From Hydrogenophaga sp. RAC07 (GTDB lineage Bacteria; Pseudomonadota; Gammaproteobacteria; Burkholderiales; Burkholderiaceae_C), in NCBI RefSeq assembly GCF_001713375.1, contig NZ_CP016449.1, forward strand, positions 3,782,001-3,846,000: 64,000 nucleotides of DNA. The letters run 5' to 3'. A program made the position numbers and the translations under genes. The notes beneath the pieces are model-generated. The model did not search any database. It was not told the origin of the DNA and saw only the letters and a program-made list of their open reading frames with translations. Below, in pieces: positions 1 through 8,085 of this stretch; position 1 is the stretch's first letter, and every line of letters begins with the position of its first letter.

Positions 1-165
1 GAGGGCCTGACCAACAAGGAAATCGGTCGCGCACTCGGCCTCTCGCCCCGCACGGTGGAAACCCACCGCGCCAACCTCTTCGCCAAACTGCAGGCGCCGT
101 CGCTGGCGCAGCTGATCCGCCACTACGCCGCACTGGTCGATGCGGGTGACGCGGGCACTGCGTAG
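1..165 (+). CDS. LuxR/NarL-type response regulator, C-terminal fragment (5' end outside window)
   Basis: The frame is open from the first base and ends in TAG, giving 54 codons. It encodes the recognition half of a LuxR-type helix-turn-helix: a segment reading LTNKEIGRALGLSPRTVETH is followed by a dimerisation helix with a conserved Lys-Leu pair and a short Ala-rich tail. This is the DNA-binding end of a NarL/FixJ-type response regulator or a stand-alone LuxR protein. The receiver or sensor part lies upstream of the window, so the partner kinase is unknown. The next gene, on the same strand, encodes an exported GlcG/HbpS-like protein, a family sometimes associated with two-component systems; regulation of that gene by this protein is only inference. 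Confidence 0.8.
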   Translation, partial: EGLTNKEIGRALGLSPRTVETHRANLFAKLQAPSLAQLIRHYAALVDAGDAGTA

Positions 166-231
166 TTCTACGGAGGGCCGCGCGTAACCGCCCGAATGGT
201 GGTTGTCCGCGCGAATTTTTACAGTTCTCCC

Positions 232-248
232 ACGGTTGATCGAACCGT
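232..248. promoter_or_regulatory. 17-bp inverted repeat ACGGTT-GATCG-AACCGT, candidate operator
   Basis: Perfect 6-base arms flank a 5-base centre, 22 bases ahead of the start codon of the GlcG/HbpS-like gene. The position suits an operator or a leader structure. No sigma-70 promoter is obvious around it. The binding protein is unknown; the LuxR-type regulator ending at base 165 is a possible candidate. Confidence 0.4.
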
Positions 249-269
249 TCAACACCACCGGAGAACACC

Positions 270-761
270 ATGAAATTCATCGCCCACACTTGCGTCATCG
301 CCCTGTCCCTCATCGCCACCGCTGCCAGTGCCCAGGCCGTGCGCGTGGAGAAAAACATGTCGCTGGACCTGGCCAACCAGATCGCGGCGGCCACCGTCGC
401 CGCGTGCAGCGCCAGCGGCTACAACGTGACGGCCGCCGTGGTGGACCGCGCCGGTTCCCTGCGCGCCCTGCAGCGCGCCGACAACGCCGGCCCGCACACG
501 GTGGGTGCCGCGCAAGGCAAGGCCTACACCTCGGCCTCGGCGCGCAACACCACCGCCGCCATGCTGGAGAGCGTGCAGAAGAACCCCGGCGCCGCCACAC
601 TGGTGGACATCCCGGGCTTCCTGGTGCTGGGCGGCGGCGTGCCGGTGAAGGTGGGCAACGAGGTCATCGGCGCCGTGGGCGTGGGCGGTGCGCCCGGTGG
701 CCATCTGGACGAGCAGTGCGCGAACGCGGGCATTGCCAAAGTGGCCGAGTTGTTGAAATGA
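270..761 (+). CDS. Exported GlcG/HbpS-family (DUF336) heme-binding-like protein
   Basis: The 163-residue product begins with a Sec signal peptide (MKFIAHTCVIALSLIATAASA, cleavage after AQA or ASA), followed by one GlcG/HbpS (DUF336) domain. Typical features are the Leu-Ala-rich first helix, an AAVVDRAGSLRAL strand, and the glycine-rich stretch VLGGGVPVKVGNEVIGAVGVGG near residues 125-145. Relatives bind heme or small degradation products and several are periplasmic. The start is fixed by the signal peptide and GGAG about 8 bases upstream. Its stop overlaps the start of the ankyrin gene by four bases (ATGA), so the two exported proteins are probably made together. The function is not known from sequence alone. 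Confidence 0.82.
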   Translation: MKFIAHTCVIALSLIATAASAQAVRVEKNMSLDLANQIAAATVAACSASGYNVTAAVVDRAGSLRALQRADNAGPHTVGAAQGKAYTSASARNTTAAMLESVQKNPGAATLVDIPGFLVLGGGVPVKVGNEVIGAVGVGGAPGGHLDEQCANAGIAKVAELLK

Positions 762-1438
762 AAACGCTGCTGTTGGCTCTGGCACTGGCGTTGACCGGTG
801 CCGCGGTCCAGGCCCAGGTCGCGCCCAGCGCGGCCGAGGCGGTGGCCTACACCGGGTTGCACGCCGCGGCCCACCGGGGTGATGCCGCCAAGATCGCGCG
901 GCTGGTGGCCGGCGGTGCGGCGGTGAATGCGACGGACGCACACGGCCGCACGCCGCTGCACGTGGCCACCTTCGCTCGACAACGCGATGCGATCGCAGCG
1001 CTGGTCAAGGCGGGTGCCGACATCAACCGGCTGGAGAACGACCGCTACGACGCGGTGACGATCGCCTCGGTGGCCGACGACGAAGCGACGCTGCGTGTGC
1101 TGCTGCAACTGGGCGCGAGCGCCAAGCAGACCACCAGCCGCTACGACGGCACCGCCCTCATCGCTGCGGCCCATCTCGGCCACGACGGTGTGGTGCGCCA
1201 GTTGATCGCTGCCGGTGCGCCGTTGGACCACGTGAACAACCTGCACTGGACCGCCGCGATCGAAGCGGTGGTGCTGGGCGACGGAGGTCCGCGTCACCAG
1301 GCCACGCTCAAGGCCTTGATCGATGCGGGTGCGAACCTGCAGCTGGCCGATCGGCATGGTCAAACGCCGCTGGCGTTGGCGCGCTCGCGTGGCTACTCTG
1401 CGATGGTCCGCATGCTGGAGATGGCCGGGGGTCGGTAG
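758..1438 (+). CDS. Exported ankyrin-repeat protein
   Basis: The 226-residue product starts with a signal peptide (MKTLLLALALALTGAAVQAQ) and then has about five ankyrin repeats, recognisable from units such as GRTPLHVATFARQRDAIAAL, TALIAAAHLGHDGVVRQLIA and GQTPLALARSRGYSAMVRML. The start ATG overlaps the preceding TGA, and a longer in-frame extension upstream is a shadow of the previous gene. Exported ankyrin proteins in proteobacteria are often coded next to a periplasmic partner such as catalase (AnkB-like); here the partner would be the GlcG/HbpS-like protein. A protein-protein scaffold role in the periplasm is inferred. Confidence 0.85.
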   Translation: MKTLLLALALALTGAAVQAQVAPSAAEAVAYTGLHAAAHRGDAAKIARLVAGGAAVNATDAHGRTPLHVATFARQRDAIAALVKAGADINRLENDRYDAVTIASVADDEATLRVLLQLGASAKQTTSRYDGTALIAAAHLGHDGVVRQLIAAGAPLDHVNNLHWTAAIEAVVLGDGGPRHQATLKALIDAGANLQLADRHGQTPLALARSRGYSAMVRMLEMAGGR

Positions 1439-1511
1439 CCTCTTCGCTGGCTGAACCGGGGCGGAGCGCCTTGCCGCTCCGAGCCCGCGAGGTCAATGAA
1501 CGAAACGGAAG

Positions 1512-2774
1512 TCAGGCAAGCGAAACGCGGGCGAACTTCCGCTTCCCCACCTGCACCACAAACGTCCCCGCAGACAGCTTCAAGCCCTTGTCGCTGATCA
1601 CCGCCCCATCCACCCGCACCCCACCACCCTCGATCAAACGGTTGGCCTCGCTGGTGGAAGGCGCCAGGCCCGATGACTTCAGCAACGACCCGATGCCCAT
1701 CGGCGCACCCGACAAGGACACCTCGGGAATCTCGTCCGGCACACCGCCCTTGCTGCGGTTGATGAAGTCCTGCTCGGCCGCATCGGCTGCTGCCTTGCTG
1801 TGGAACCGTGTGGTGATCTCCTTGGCCAACGCCACCTTGGCGTCCTTCGGGTTCGCGCCCTGGGCAATGGCCTGCTTCAACGATTCGATGTGCTCCAGCG
1901 ACTGGAACGACAAGAGCGTGTACCAGCGCCACATCAGCGTGTCGGAAATGCTCAGCACCTTGGCGAACATCGAGTTCGCAGGCTCGGTGATGCCGATGTA
2001 GTTGTTCTTGCTCTTGGACATCTTGTCCACGCCGTCCAGACCTTCCAGCAGCGGCATGGTCAGGATGCACTGCGGCTCCTGGCCGTACTCGGCCTGCAGG
2101 TGGCGGCCCATCAACAGGTTGAACTTCTGGTCGGTGCCGCCAAGCTCGAGGTCGCTTTTGAGCGCCACCGAGTCGTAGCCCTGCATCAGCGGGTACAGGA
2201 ACTCGTGCACGCTGATCGGTGTGCCGGCCTTGAAGCGGTCGTGGAAATCGTTGCGCTCCATCATGCGGGCCACCGTGTACTTGGCGGCGAGCTGGATCAT
2301 GCCCATCGAGCCCAGCGGCAGACTCCATTCGCTGTTGTAACGAATCTCGGTTTTGGCCGGGTCCAGCACCAGGCTGGCCTGCTTGTAGTAGGTCTCGGCG
2401 TTGGCCTGGATCTGCTCGGTGGTCAGCGGGGGGCGCGTGTTGTTGCGGCCCGAGGGGTCGCCGATCAGGCTGGTGAAGTCGCCGATCAGGAAGATCACCT
2501 GGTGACCCAGGTCCTGCAGCTGGCGCATCTTGTTGAGCACCACCGTGTGGCCGATGTGGATGTCGGGAGCGGTCGGGTCCAGCCCCAGTTTGATGCGCAA
2601 GGGCTGTCCGCTCTTTTCCGACTGTGACAATTTTTTGACCCAGTCGGTCTGGGGAATCAATTCTTCGCACCCGCGAAGTGTCACGCTCAAGGCATTTTTC
2701 ACACCGTCCGTCAGTACGCCCTCAACGGGATGGTTCAGGTGAGTACTTTGTGATGCTTGGGTGCTGGGATTCAT
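1512..2774 (-). CDS. tyrS: Tyrosyl-tRNA synthetase
   Basis: This 420-residue class I aminoacyl-tRNA synthetase charges tRNA-Tyr in the cytoplasm. The sequence shows the HIGH signature exactly as HIGH at residues 73-76, KMSKS near residue 250, the tyrosine-binding motif region between them, and a C-terminal S4 RNA-binding domain (about 350-420, with NRLIEGGGVRVDG). Length and motifs fit the HIGH/KMSKS type of bacterial TyrRS common in betaproteobacteria. It is transcribed divergently from the M23 peptidase gene, an arrangement I associate with Burkholderiales. The start is the first ATG of the frame; the 200-base gap to the divergent gene holds both promoters. Confidence 0.97.
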   Translation of the reverse strand: MNPSTQASQSTHLNHPVEGVLTDGVKNALSVTLRGCEELIPQTDWVKKLSQSEKSGQPLRIKLGLDPTAPDIHIGHTVVLNKMRQLQDLGHQVIFLIGDFTSLIGDPSGRNNTRPPLTTEQIQANAETYYKQASLVLDPAKTEIRYNSEWSLPLGSMGMIQLAAKYTVARMMERNDFHDRFKAGTPISVHEFLYPLMQGYDSVALKSDLELGGTDQKFNLLMGRHLQAEYGQEPQCILTMPLLEGLDGVDKMSKSKNNYIGITEPANSMFAKVLSISDTLMWRWYTLLSFQSLEHIESLKQAIAQGANPKDAKVALAKEITTRFHSKAAADAAEQDFINRSKGGVPDEIPEVSLSGAPMGIGSLLKSSGLAPSTSEANRLIEGGGVRVDGAVISDKGLKLSAGTFVVQVGKRKFARVSLA

Positions 2775-2974
2775 AAGCGTTTTTTGATGTGCGGGCTACA
2801 GGGTGGTCGATATACTTCGCGCCCAGTGACGGATTTTAGTTGGCGCAGTTTTTGCACATGTTGGATCCGGTTCATCGCCCAGGCGCAATTGATGTGAACT
2901 TGTTCCGCGTGGGCTCATCAGCCTGTGTGTCCCATCCAACAGACTGTTGGTCACGTTTTCAGGAAACACCGATT

Positions 2975-4330
2975 TTGATCCGCCCACTGATCCACTCGCT
3001 GACCCGGGTCGCCGAAGCCACCCACCAAAGTCTCATCAAGCACCCGCGCCGCATCACCGGTGGCATTGGTGTGCTGCTGCTGGGCACCGGCGTCACCGCT
3101 TTCGGCATCGCGCCGCTGGCTCCCGACGCCGCCGACCTTCCGGTCCGCCAGGTCGTCGAGACCCTCACCCCCCCCACCTTCGAAGTGCCCAGCGTGCTGG
3201 CCGCTTCTTCCAACGACTTCGTGCTGTTCCGCAGCGACGTGACGCGCCGCGACGACACCGCCCAGAGCCTGCTGCAGCGCCTTGGGGTGGTGGACACCGA
3301 AGCCCAGGGCTTCCTGCGCACCGACGCCACCGCCCGCCAGCTGCTGCAAGGCCGTGGCGGCCGCCTGGTCAGTGTGGAGACCAACGACCGCCAGGAACTT
3401 CAGCGCCTGACCTCGCGCTGGATCGCCAACGACGACCGCAAGTTCTCCCGCCTGGTGATCGAGAACAGTCCCGAAGGCTTCAAGTCGCGCCTGGAGACCG
3501 GTGAACTCACCGCCTCGGCCCGTCTGGCCAGCGGTGTCATTCGCAGTTCGCTGTTCGCCGCCACCGACGCGGCCAACATCCCCGACCCGGTGGCTGTGCA
3601 ACTGGCGGAGATGTTCTCCAGCGACATCGACTTCAGACGCGACCTGCGCCAGGGTGACCGCTTCAGCGTGGTCTATGAAAGCCTGGAGGCCGACGGCGAG
3701 GCCATGCGCACCGGCCGCGTGCTCAGCGCCGAGTTCGTGAACAACGGTCGCAAACACGAAGGCGTGTGGTTCGAAGAGCCCGGCCAGCGCGGCGCCTACT
3801 ACGGCTTCAACGGCGAAAGCTCACGCAAGTTCTACCTGTCCTCGCCGCTGGAGTTCTCGCGCGTGAGCAGCGGCTACGGCATGCGCTTCCACCCCATCTC
3901 CGGCACCCGCAAGGCCCACCTGGGTGTGGACTACGCCGCGCCGACAGGCACGCCCGTGCGCACCATCGCCGACGGCGTGGTCGAGTTCGCCGGGGTGCAG
4001 CGCGGCTACGGCAATGTGATCATCATTCGCCACCGCAGCAACCAGACCACGCTGTTTGCCCACCTGAGCCGCATTGGTGTGCGCCAGGGCCAGAAGGTCG
4101 ACCAGGGTGAGTGGATCGGTGCCGTGGGCTCCACCGGCGCTTCCACCGGCCCGCACCTGCATTTTGAGTTCCGCGACAACGGTGTGCACCAGGATCCGCT
4201 GGTGATCGCGCGACAGAGCGAATCTGTGCCGATCAACGCCGCCGCCCGTTCGCGCTTTGACGCCGTTGCACAGCTGCAGCGGGTGCAGCTCAACGCCGCG
4301 GCCAGCGTTCAGCAGGCCAGCGCCGAATAG
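2975..4330 (+). CDS. Membrane-anchored M23 (LytM-type) peptidoglycan endopeptidase
   Basis: The 451-residue product cleaves peptide cross-links of peptidoglycan from the periplasmic side or activates other hydrolases. It has one N-terminal membrane anchor (about residues 20-42), a linker and LysM/Csd3-like middle region, and a C-terminal M23 domain with zinc ligands in HLGVDYA (about 315) and HLHFE (about 393). No ATG fits: the chosen start is TTG at 2975, preceded by AGGAAA 8 bases upstream, and translation from further upstream would add about 45 residues without family resemblance. A -10-like TATACT lies at 2811-2816. In many relatives anmK sits between this gene and erpA; here the terminator and erpA follow directly. 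Confidence 0.88.
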   Translation: MIRPLIHSLTRVAEATHQSLIKHPRRITGGIGVLLLGTGVTAFGIAPLAPDAADLPVRQVVETLTPPTFEVPSVLAASSNDFVLFRSDVTRRDDTAQSLLQRLGVVDTEAQGFLRTDATARQLLQGRGGRLVSVETNDRQELQRLTSRWIANDDRKFSRLVIENSPEGFKSRLETGELTASARLASGVIRSSLFAATDAANIPDPVAVQLAEMFSSDIDFRRDLRQGDRFSVVYESLEADGEAMRTGRVLSAEFVNNGRKHEGVWFEEPGQRGAYYGFNGESSRKFYLSSPLEFSRVSSGYGMRFHPISGTRKAHLGVDYAAPTGTPVRTIADGVVEFAGVQRGYGNVIIIRHRSNQTTLFAHLSRIGVRQGQKVDQGEWIGAVGSTGASTGPHLHFEFRDNGVHQDPLVIARQSESVPINAAARSRFDAVAQLQRVQLNAAASVQQASAE

Positions 4331-4347
4331 GTCGGTTCGCAGTCATG

Positions 4348-4377
4348 AAAAAGGGGAGCTTGAAGCTCCCCTTTTTT
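4348..4377. terminator. Bidirectional intrinsic terminator between M23 gene and erpA
   Basis: A stem pairing AAAAAGGGGAGCTT with AAGCTCCCCTTTTT lies in the gap between the convergent M23 and erpA genes. The flanking A and T runs let it end transcription in both directions. Confidence 0.9.
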
Positions 4378-4399
4378 GTGGACGCGCGAGGCGCAGTTG

Positions 4400-4765
4400 T
4401 CAGACGCTGAAGCTGGAGCCGCAACCGCAGGTGCTGTTGGCGTTCGGGTTCTTGATCACGAACTGCGCGCCTTCCAAGTCTTCCTTGTAGTCGATCTCGG
4501 CGCCCACCAGGTACTGGTAGCTCATGGCATCGATCAACAGCGACACGCCGTTTTTCGACATGGTGGTGTCGTCTTCGTTGACCACTTCGTCAAACGTGAA
4601 GCCGTACTGGAAACCGGAGCATCCGCCACCCTGCACGAACACGCGCAGCTTCAAATCGGGATTGCCCTCTTCGGCCACCAGCTCGGCGACCTTGGCGGCG
4701 GCGCTGTCGGTGAACACCAGCGGGGCCGGCATTTCAGTCTGGATGTTTTCTGCCACTGCACTCAT
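4400..4765 (-). CDS. erpA: Iron-sulfur cluster insertion protein ErpA
   Basis: The 121-residue A-type carrier delivers [Fe-S] clusters to apoproteins. The three conserved cysteines are present: one in GGGCSGF (Cys49) and two in the C-terminal [10 protein letters not shown] (Cys113 and Cys115). The short acidic N-terminus and the position next to bactofilin match ErpA of Burkholderiales rather than IscA, which would lie in an isc operon. It is the last gene of a leftward group with DUF6776 and bactofilin, separated from bactofilin by a 110-base gap that could carry its own promoter. Confidence 0.93.
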   Translation of the reverse strand: MSAVAENIQTEMPAPLVFTDSAAAKVAELVAEEGNPDLKLRVFVQGGGCSGFQYGFTFDEVVNEDDTTMSKNGVSLLIDAMSYQYLVGAEIDYKEDLEGAQFVIKNPNANSTCGCGSSFSV

Positions 4766-4875
4766 GGATGACCTCTTGGGATGTGTGGCCCTCGATCAGG
4801 TCCACTGGGGAAGGCGGGACGCGCAATGCGTCCGGAACGTCTGTAGATACTAAATCAAATCGCTCGGGATTGTGC

Positions 4876-5274
4876 TCAGCCGTTGTTTGCCGCCAGCTTC
4901 AGTGTGGGTTTGTCTTCCAGGTCTCCGGCCATGGGTTTGAGCTGGCCGGTGATGGTGGCGCCCTGGTGCATTTCCAACGCTTTGTAGGACACATCACCTT
5001 CAATGCGCGCCTTGGGCTGCAGCTCCAGCAGCTCGAAGGCCTGCACAGGGCCCTTGACATGCCCGTTGATGATCACGTGGTCGGCCAGGATCTGGCCCGT
5101 GACCACCGCCACCTCGCTGATCACCAGGATGCTGGGTTGTTCGTCGCTGGCGCGGATGTCGCCCACCACCTCGCCGTCGACGCGCAGGCCGTCATGAAAC
5201 AGCACATTGCCTTCGATGCGGGTGCCCTGAGCGATCAGGCTCTTGATGGGCGGTTGTTTCTTCTTGCCAAACAT
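4876..5274 (-). CDS. Bactofilin (polymer-forming cytoskeletal protein)
   Basis: The 132-residue protein has the bactofilin domain: short repeated beta-helix turns with alternating hydrophobic and glycine positions (GTRIEGNVLF, GLRVDGEVVGDI, ADHVIINGHVKG, ARIEGDVSYK). Bactofilins polymerise without nucleotides and scaffold cell-wall enzymes at the membrane. A basic N-terminus (MFGKKKQPP) precedes the core, as in other members. It lies 31 bases after DUF6776 and upstream of erpA, in the same order as in many Burkholderiales, and close to an M23 peptidase, a partner type known for bactofilins. Confidence 0.92.
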   Translation of the reverse strand: MFGKKKQPPIKSLIAQGTRIEGNVLFHDGLRVDGEVVGDIRASDEQPSILVISEVAVVTGQILADHVIINGHVKGPVQAFELLELQPKARIEGDVSYKALEMHQGATITGQLKPMAGDLEDKPTLKLAANNG

Positions 5275-5305
5275 GGGGATTCTCCAAACGACAGATCGCT
5301 GTTGG

Positions 5306-6013
5306 TCACAGCTGGAATGTTTGTACCGACCGCACCGAATTGCCTTGCAGCACGCGGGCCGTCACGTTTTTTACCATGGCCGATGGCGGTACGTCGACGA
5401 TGCCTTCAAGCCTCAGATAGCCCTTGATCAACACCGACTGCGGTGTGGGCGAATGCGCCATAGACCAGGGCTTGCCATTGAGCGTGCCGGTGAAGGTGAT
5501 CTCCAGCCCGCCCTTGAAATCGGGTGCGTTTTTGGTGGCCTGCATCATGAGCGCCTGCCAGCGCCATTGGGTGTCCGACAAGCGCTCCGCCTGCAAGCCG
5601 CGGATGCTGAGTGCTCCACTGTCCGCGCCCGGAATCAGGCGCTCGAAAAAACCAAGGTCGCTGCGCAGGGCTTCGTTGTCGGCTTCGAGCTGGCGGATGC
5701 GCATGGCGAGCTGCTCCTGCGCGCTGCGTTCGGTGGTGAGCAGGCTCTCCGACGTGTTCGCCACCGACTGGGCCACCAGCAAGTCGGCGCGCAAGGTCTG
5801 GACTTCACCACGCAGGCGGCTGAGCTCCTGCTTCGATTCGCGGTCCAGACCGGCAATGTCGCGGCCAAACTCGAAGGCCCACATGGCCAACGATCCCGAG
5901 AAACCGAGCACGACCGCGCCCAACAACCAGCGAAACGGCCACGGCAACGCACTGCGGACGGCCATGCGCGGTGCGCTGACGGTGAGTTTTCTGCGCAGAA
6001 GCCGAAACCGCAT
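5306..6013 (-). CDS. DUF6776 family single-pass membrane protein
   Basis: The 235-residue protein has a basic cytoplasmic start, one transmembrane helix (about residues 30-52), a heptad-type coiled coil (about 58-125, rich in Leu, Glu, Arg) and a compact C-terminal domain of about 100 residues. The order membrane anchor, coiled coil, C-terminal domain recalls divisome-type proteins. The family is conserved in Burkholderiales upstream of bactofilin; its role is not established, but coupling to the bactofilin downstream suggests envelope or cell-shape work. The gene begins just beyond the rpsI terminator. Confidence 0.75.
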   Translation of the reverse strand: MRFRLLRRKLTVSAPRMAVRSALPWPFRWLLGAVVLGFSGSLAMWAFEFGRDIAGLDRESKQELSRLRGEVQTLRADLLVAQSVANTSESLLTTERSAQEQLAMRIRQLEADNEALRSDLGFFERLIPGADSGALSIRGLQAERLSDTQWRWQALMMQATKNAPDFKGGLEITFTGTLNGKPWSMAHSPTPQSVLIKGYLRLEGIVDVPPSAMVKNVTARVLQGNSVRSVQTFQL

Positions 6014-6057
6014 GCAAACCTTTCAAAGTGAAAGCAAACGCAACCCAGGCCCAGAAA

Positions 6058-6096
6058 GCAAAAACCGCCCCAAGTTCGACTTGAAGGCGGCTTTTG
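6058..6096 (-). terminator. Intrinsic terminator of the rplM-rpsI operon
   Basis: Read leftward, GCCGCC pairs with GGCGG around an inner CAAG/CTTG stem, and a TTTTTG run follows. It lies 19 bases after the rpsI stop. Confidence 0.85.
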
Positions 6097-6114
6097 CAGT
6101 TGAGGCCAGACAGA

Positions 6115-6507
6115 TTAGCGTTTGCTGAACTGCTTGCGACGGCGCGCGGAGCGCAGACCGACTTTTTTCCGTTCGACTTCGCGGGCGTCGCGCGTCACGA
6201 AACCGGCTTGCGACAGGCCTGGCTTGAGCGTGGCGTCGTAGTCGATCAGGGCGCGGGTGATGCCGTGGCGCACGGCGCCGGCCTGGCCGGATTCGCCACC
6301 GCCGTGCACGTTCACCATCACGTCGAAGGTATCGGCGTGGTTGGTCAGCAGCAGAGGCTGCTTGCAGATCATGATGGAGGTCTCACGGCCAAAGTAGGCC
6401 TGAATGTCCTTGCCATTGACCACGATCTGGCCAGAGCCTTTTTTCAGGAAGACACGGGCGACGCTGGATTTGCGACGGCCGGTTCCATTGTTCCATTCAC
6501 CAATCAT
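6115..6507 (-). CDS. rpsI: 30S ribosomal protein S9
   Basis: The 130-residue protein is a complete S9, which binds the 3' domain of 16S rRNA in the small-subunit head and reaches the P-site tRNA with its C-terminal tail. The sequence shows the conserved [18 protein letters not shown] start, [19 protein letters not shown] in the centre, and the basic tail ending KQFSKR. It lies 12 bases after rplM and shares its operon, as in nearly all proteobacteria. Confidence 0.98.
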   Translation of the reverse strand: MIGEWNNGTGRRKSSVARVFLKKGSGQIVVNGKDIQAYFGRETSIMICKQPLLLTNHADTFDVMVNVHGGGESGQAGAVRHGITRALIDYDATLKPGLSQAGFVTRDAREVERKKVGLRSARRRKQFSKR

Positions 6508-6519
6508 CTCAAGGCTCCT

Positions 6520-6951
6520 TTACAGTTCCAGCACTTGCGGCTGTTGGGCGGTGTGCGGGTGCTCTGCGCCACCGTACACCTTGAGCTTCTTGATCATGGC
6601 GTAGCCGAGCGGGCCCTTGGGCAGCATGCCCTTGACAGCCTTTTCGAGTGCGCGGCCAGGGTGCTTGGCCTGCATGTCGCGGAAGTTGGTGCCGTAGATA
6701 CCGCCGGGATAACCCGAGTGGCGGTAGTAGACCTTGTCGAGGGCCTTGTTGCCCGTGACGCGGATCTTGGCTGCGTTGATGATGACGATGAAGTCACCGG
6801 TGTCGACGTGAGGCGTGTAAATGGCCTTGTGTTTGCCGCGCAAACGGAGAGCCACTTCACTGGCAACTCGTCCGAGGACCTTGTCGGTCGCGTCAATCAC
6901 AAACCACTCGTGCGTCACGTCAGCGGGTTTTGCGCTGAACGTTTTGGTCAT
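6520..6951 (-). CDS. rplM: 50S ribosomal protein L13
   Basis: The 143-residue L13 is an early large-subunit assembly protein. Recognisable parts are [19 protein letters not shown], the [20 protein letters not shown] segment and [20 protein letters not shown]. The start ATG at 6951 gives the family length; a longer frame upstream is non-coding leader. A strong sigma-70 promoter lies about 125 bases upstream, leaving a leader of about 117 bases that could carry autoregulatory structure, although none was identified with confidence. Confidence 0.98.
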   Translation of the reverse strand: MTKTFSAKPADVTHEWFVIDATDKVLGRVASEVALRLRGKHKAIYTPHVDTGDFIVIINAAKIRVTGNKALDKVYYRHSGYPGGIYGTNFRDMQAKHPGRALEKAVKGMLPKGPLGYAMIKKLKVYGGAEHPHTAQQPQVLEL

Positions 6952-7074
6952 GAGTTTTCTCTTGAAGAGGTGGTTTGGCGGCTCTTTTCCACGGTCGGTC
7001 GTTCTCTGACGGAACGCTCTTAGGTGGGTTTGAAGACTTCGCCGCGGAGCCAGCAGTTCGCTGCGAAGCCCACG

Positions 7075-7104
7075 ATTGTACGAAATTCCCGCCTTCCTTG
7101 GCAA
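7075..7104 (-). promoter_or_regulatory. Sigma-70 promoter of rplM-rpsI
   Basis: On the minus strand TTGCCA (7099-7104) and TACAAT (7075-7080) are 18 bases apart, close to consensus at both boxes. The predicted transcript starts near 7068, about 117 bases before the rplM start codon. Confidence 0.7.
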
Positions 7105-7156
7105 ATGCATCGTGCGCAAGGGCCAGGGTGTGTGGCCAAACGGCTACCATCCGTGC

Positions 7157-8074
7157 ATGTTCAGCTACCGACACGCCTTCCACGCCGGCAACCACGCCGA
7201 CGTGCTCAAGCACACCACCCTCATCGCCACGCTGCGTCATTTGATGCAGAAAGAGGCCGGCATCACCTTGGTCGACACCCATGCCGGTGCCGGCTTGTAC
7301 CGCCTGGACGGCGACTACACCGAGACCGGGGGCGAGGCCAAGGACGGCGTGGTCAAGCTGATGGCGGCCTTGCGCGCCGCCGACCAGCCACCGGCCAAGG
7401 ACGTCTCGCCTGCGATCGACGACTACCTCGACATCATCGCCGGCTTCAACCCGTCGGGTACGCTGCGCGTTTACCCCGGGTCGCCGTTTGTGATGCAGCA
7501 GCTCATGCGCACCGAGTCGCGCGACCGGCTCAAGCTGTTTGAACTGCACCCCACCGACAGCAAGACGCTGGCGGCCAACATCGCCCAGCTTGACGCCGGA
7601 CGGCAGATCGCGGTGGCGCGGGAGGACGGTTTTGAAGGCCTGCGTCCGCTGCTGCCGCCGCCGCCGTCGGCCACCGGCTCCAAACGAGCCGTGGTGCTGA
7701 TCGATCCCAGCTACGAGATCAAGAGCGATTACGGCAAAGTGAGCGCCTGCATACACGAGGCGATCAAACGTTTTCCGACTGGAACCTACCTGGTCTGGTA
7801 CCCGGTGATTCCGCGGCCTGAGGCGCACGATCTCCCGCGCCGGCTCAAGACGCTGGCCAACCAGGCCCAAAAGCCCTGGCTCAACGCCACATTGGCCATC
7901 GGTCAGGACCCGACGCACGGCCCGGACGACCGGCCGGGGCTGACCGCCAGCGGCATGTTCGTGATCAACCCACCACACACGCTCAAGGCCGTGCTGCAGG
8001 TGGCCTTGCCTCAGCTGCTGACCCACCTGGGCCGGGGTCGGGGCAAGTCGCAAGCGCTCGAATCGGGCGGCTGA
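7157..8074 (+). CDS. rlmJ: 23S rRNA (adenine-2030-N6)-methyltransferase RlmJ
   Basis: The 305-residue enzyme methylates A2030 of 23S rRNA using S-adenosylmethionine. The N-terminus FSYRHAFHAGNHADVLKH is diagnostic of the RlmJ family, followed by a SAM-binding GAGLYRL segment and the catalytic loop IDPSYEIKSDY, a D-P-x-Y version of the N6-adenine motif. The ATG at 7157 puts the family N-terminus at residue 2; upstream codons in the same frame are not conserved. It is transcribed divergently from rplM and convergently with the CAP-domain gene. Confidence 0.93.
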   Translation: MFSYRHAFHAGNHADVLKHTTLIATLRHLMQKEAGITLVDTHAGAGLYRLDGDYTETGGEAKDGVVKLMAALRAADQPPAKDVSPAIDDYLDIIAGFNPSGTLRVYPGSPFVMQQLMRTESRDRLKLFELHPTDSKTLAANIAQLDAGRQIAVAREDGFEGLRPLLPPPPSATGSKRAVVLIDPSYEIKSDYGKVSACIHEAIKRFPTGTYLVWYPVIPRPEAHDLPRRLKTLANQAQKPWLNATLAIGQDPTHGPDDRPGLTASGMFVINPPHTLKAVLQVALPQLLTHLGRGRGKSQALESGG

Positions 8075-8085
8075 GCGGCCGACGC

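Noticed and set aside
249..941. Minus-strand open frames opposite the first exported gene pair
   Set aside because: Composition is Arg/His/Pro-rich, they lack ribosome sites, and the plus strand has clear signal-peptide proteins.
2784..2816. TTGATG and TATACT as a sigma-70 promoter for the M23 gene
   Set aside because: The spacing is 21 bases, too long for a good promoter, so only the -10-like box was mentioned.
6952..7070. A structured L13 leader that autoregulates rplM
   Set aside because: Only a weak 5-base hairpin (CTCTT/AAGAG) was found; the evidence is too thin for a feature.
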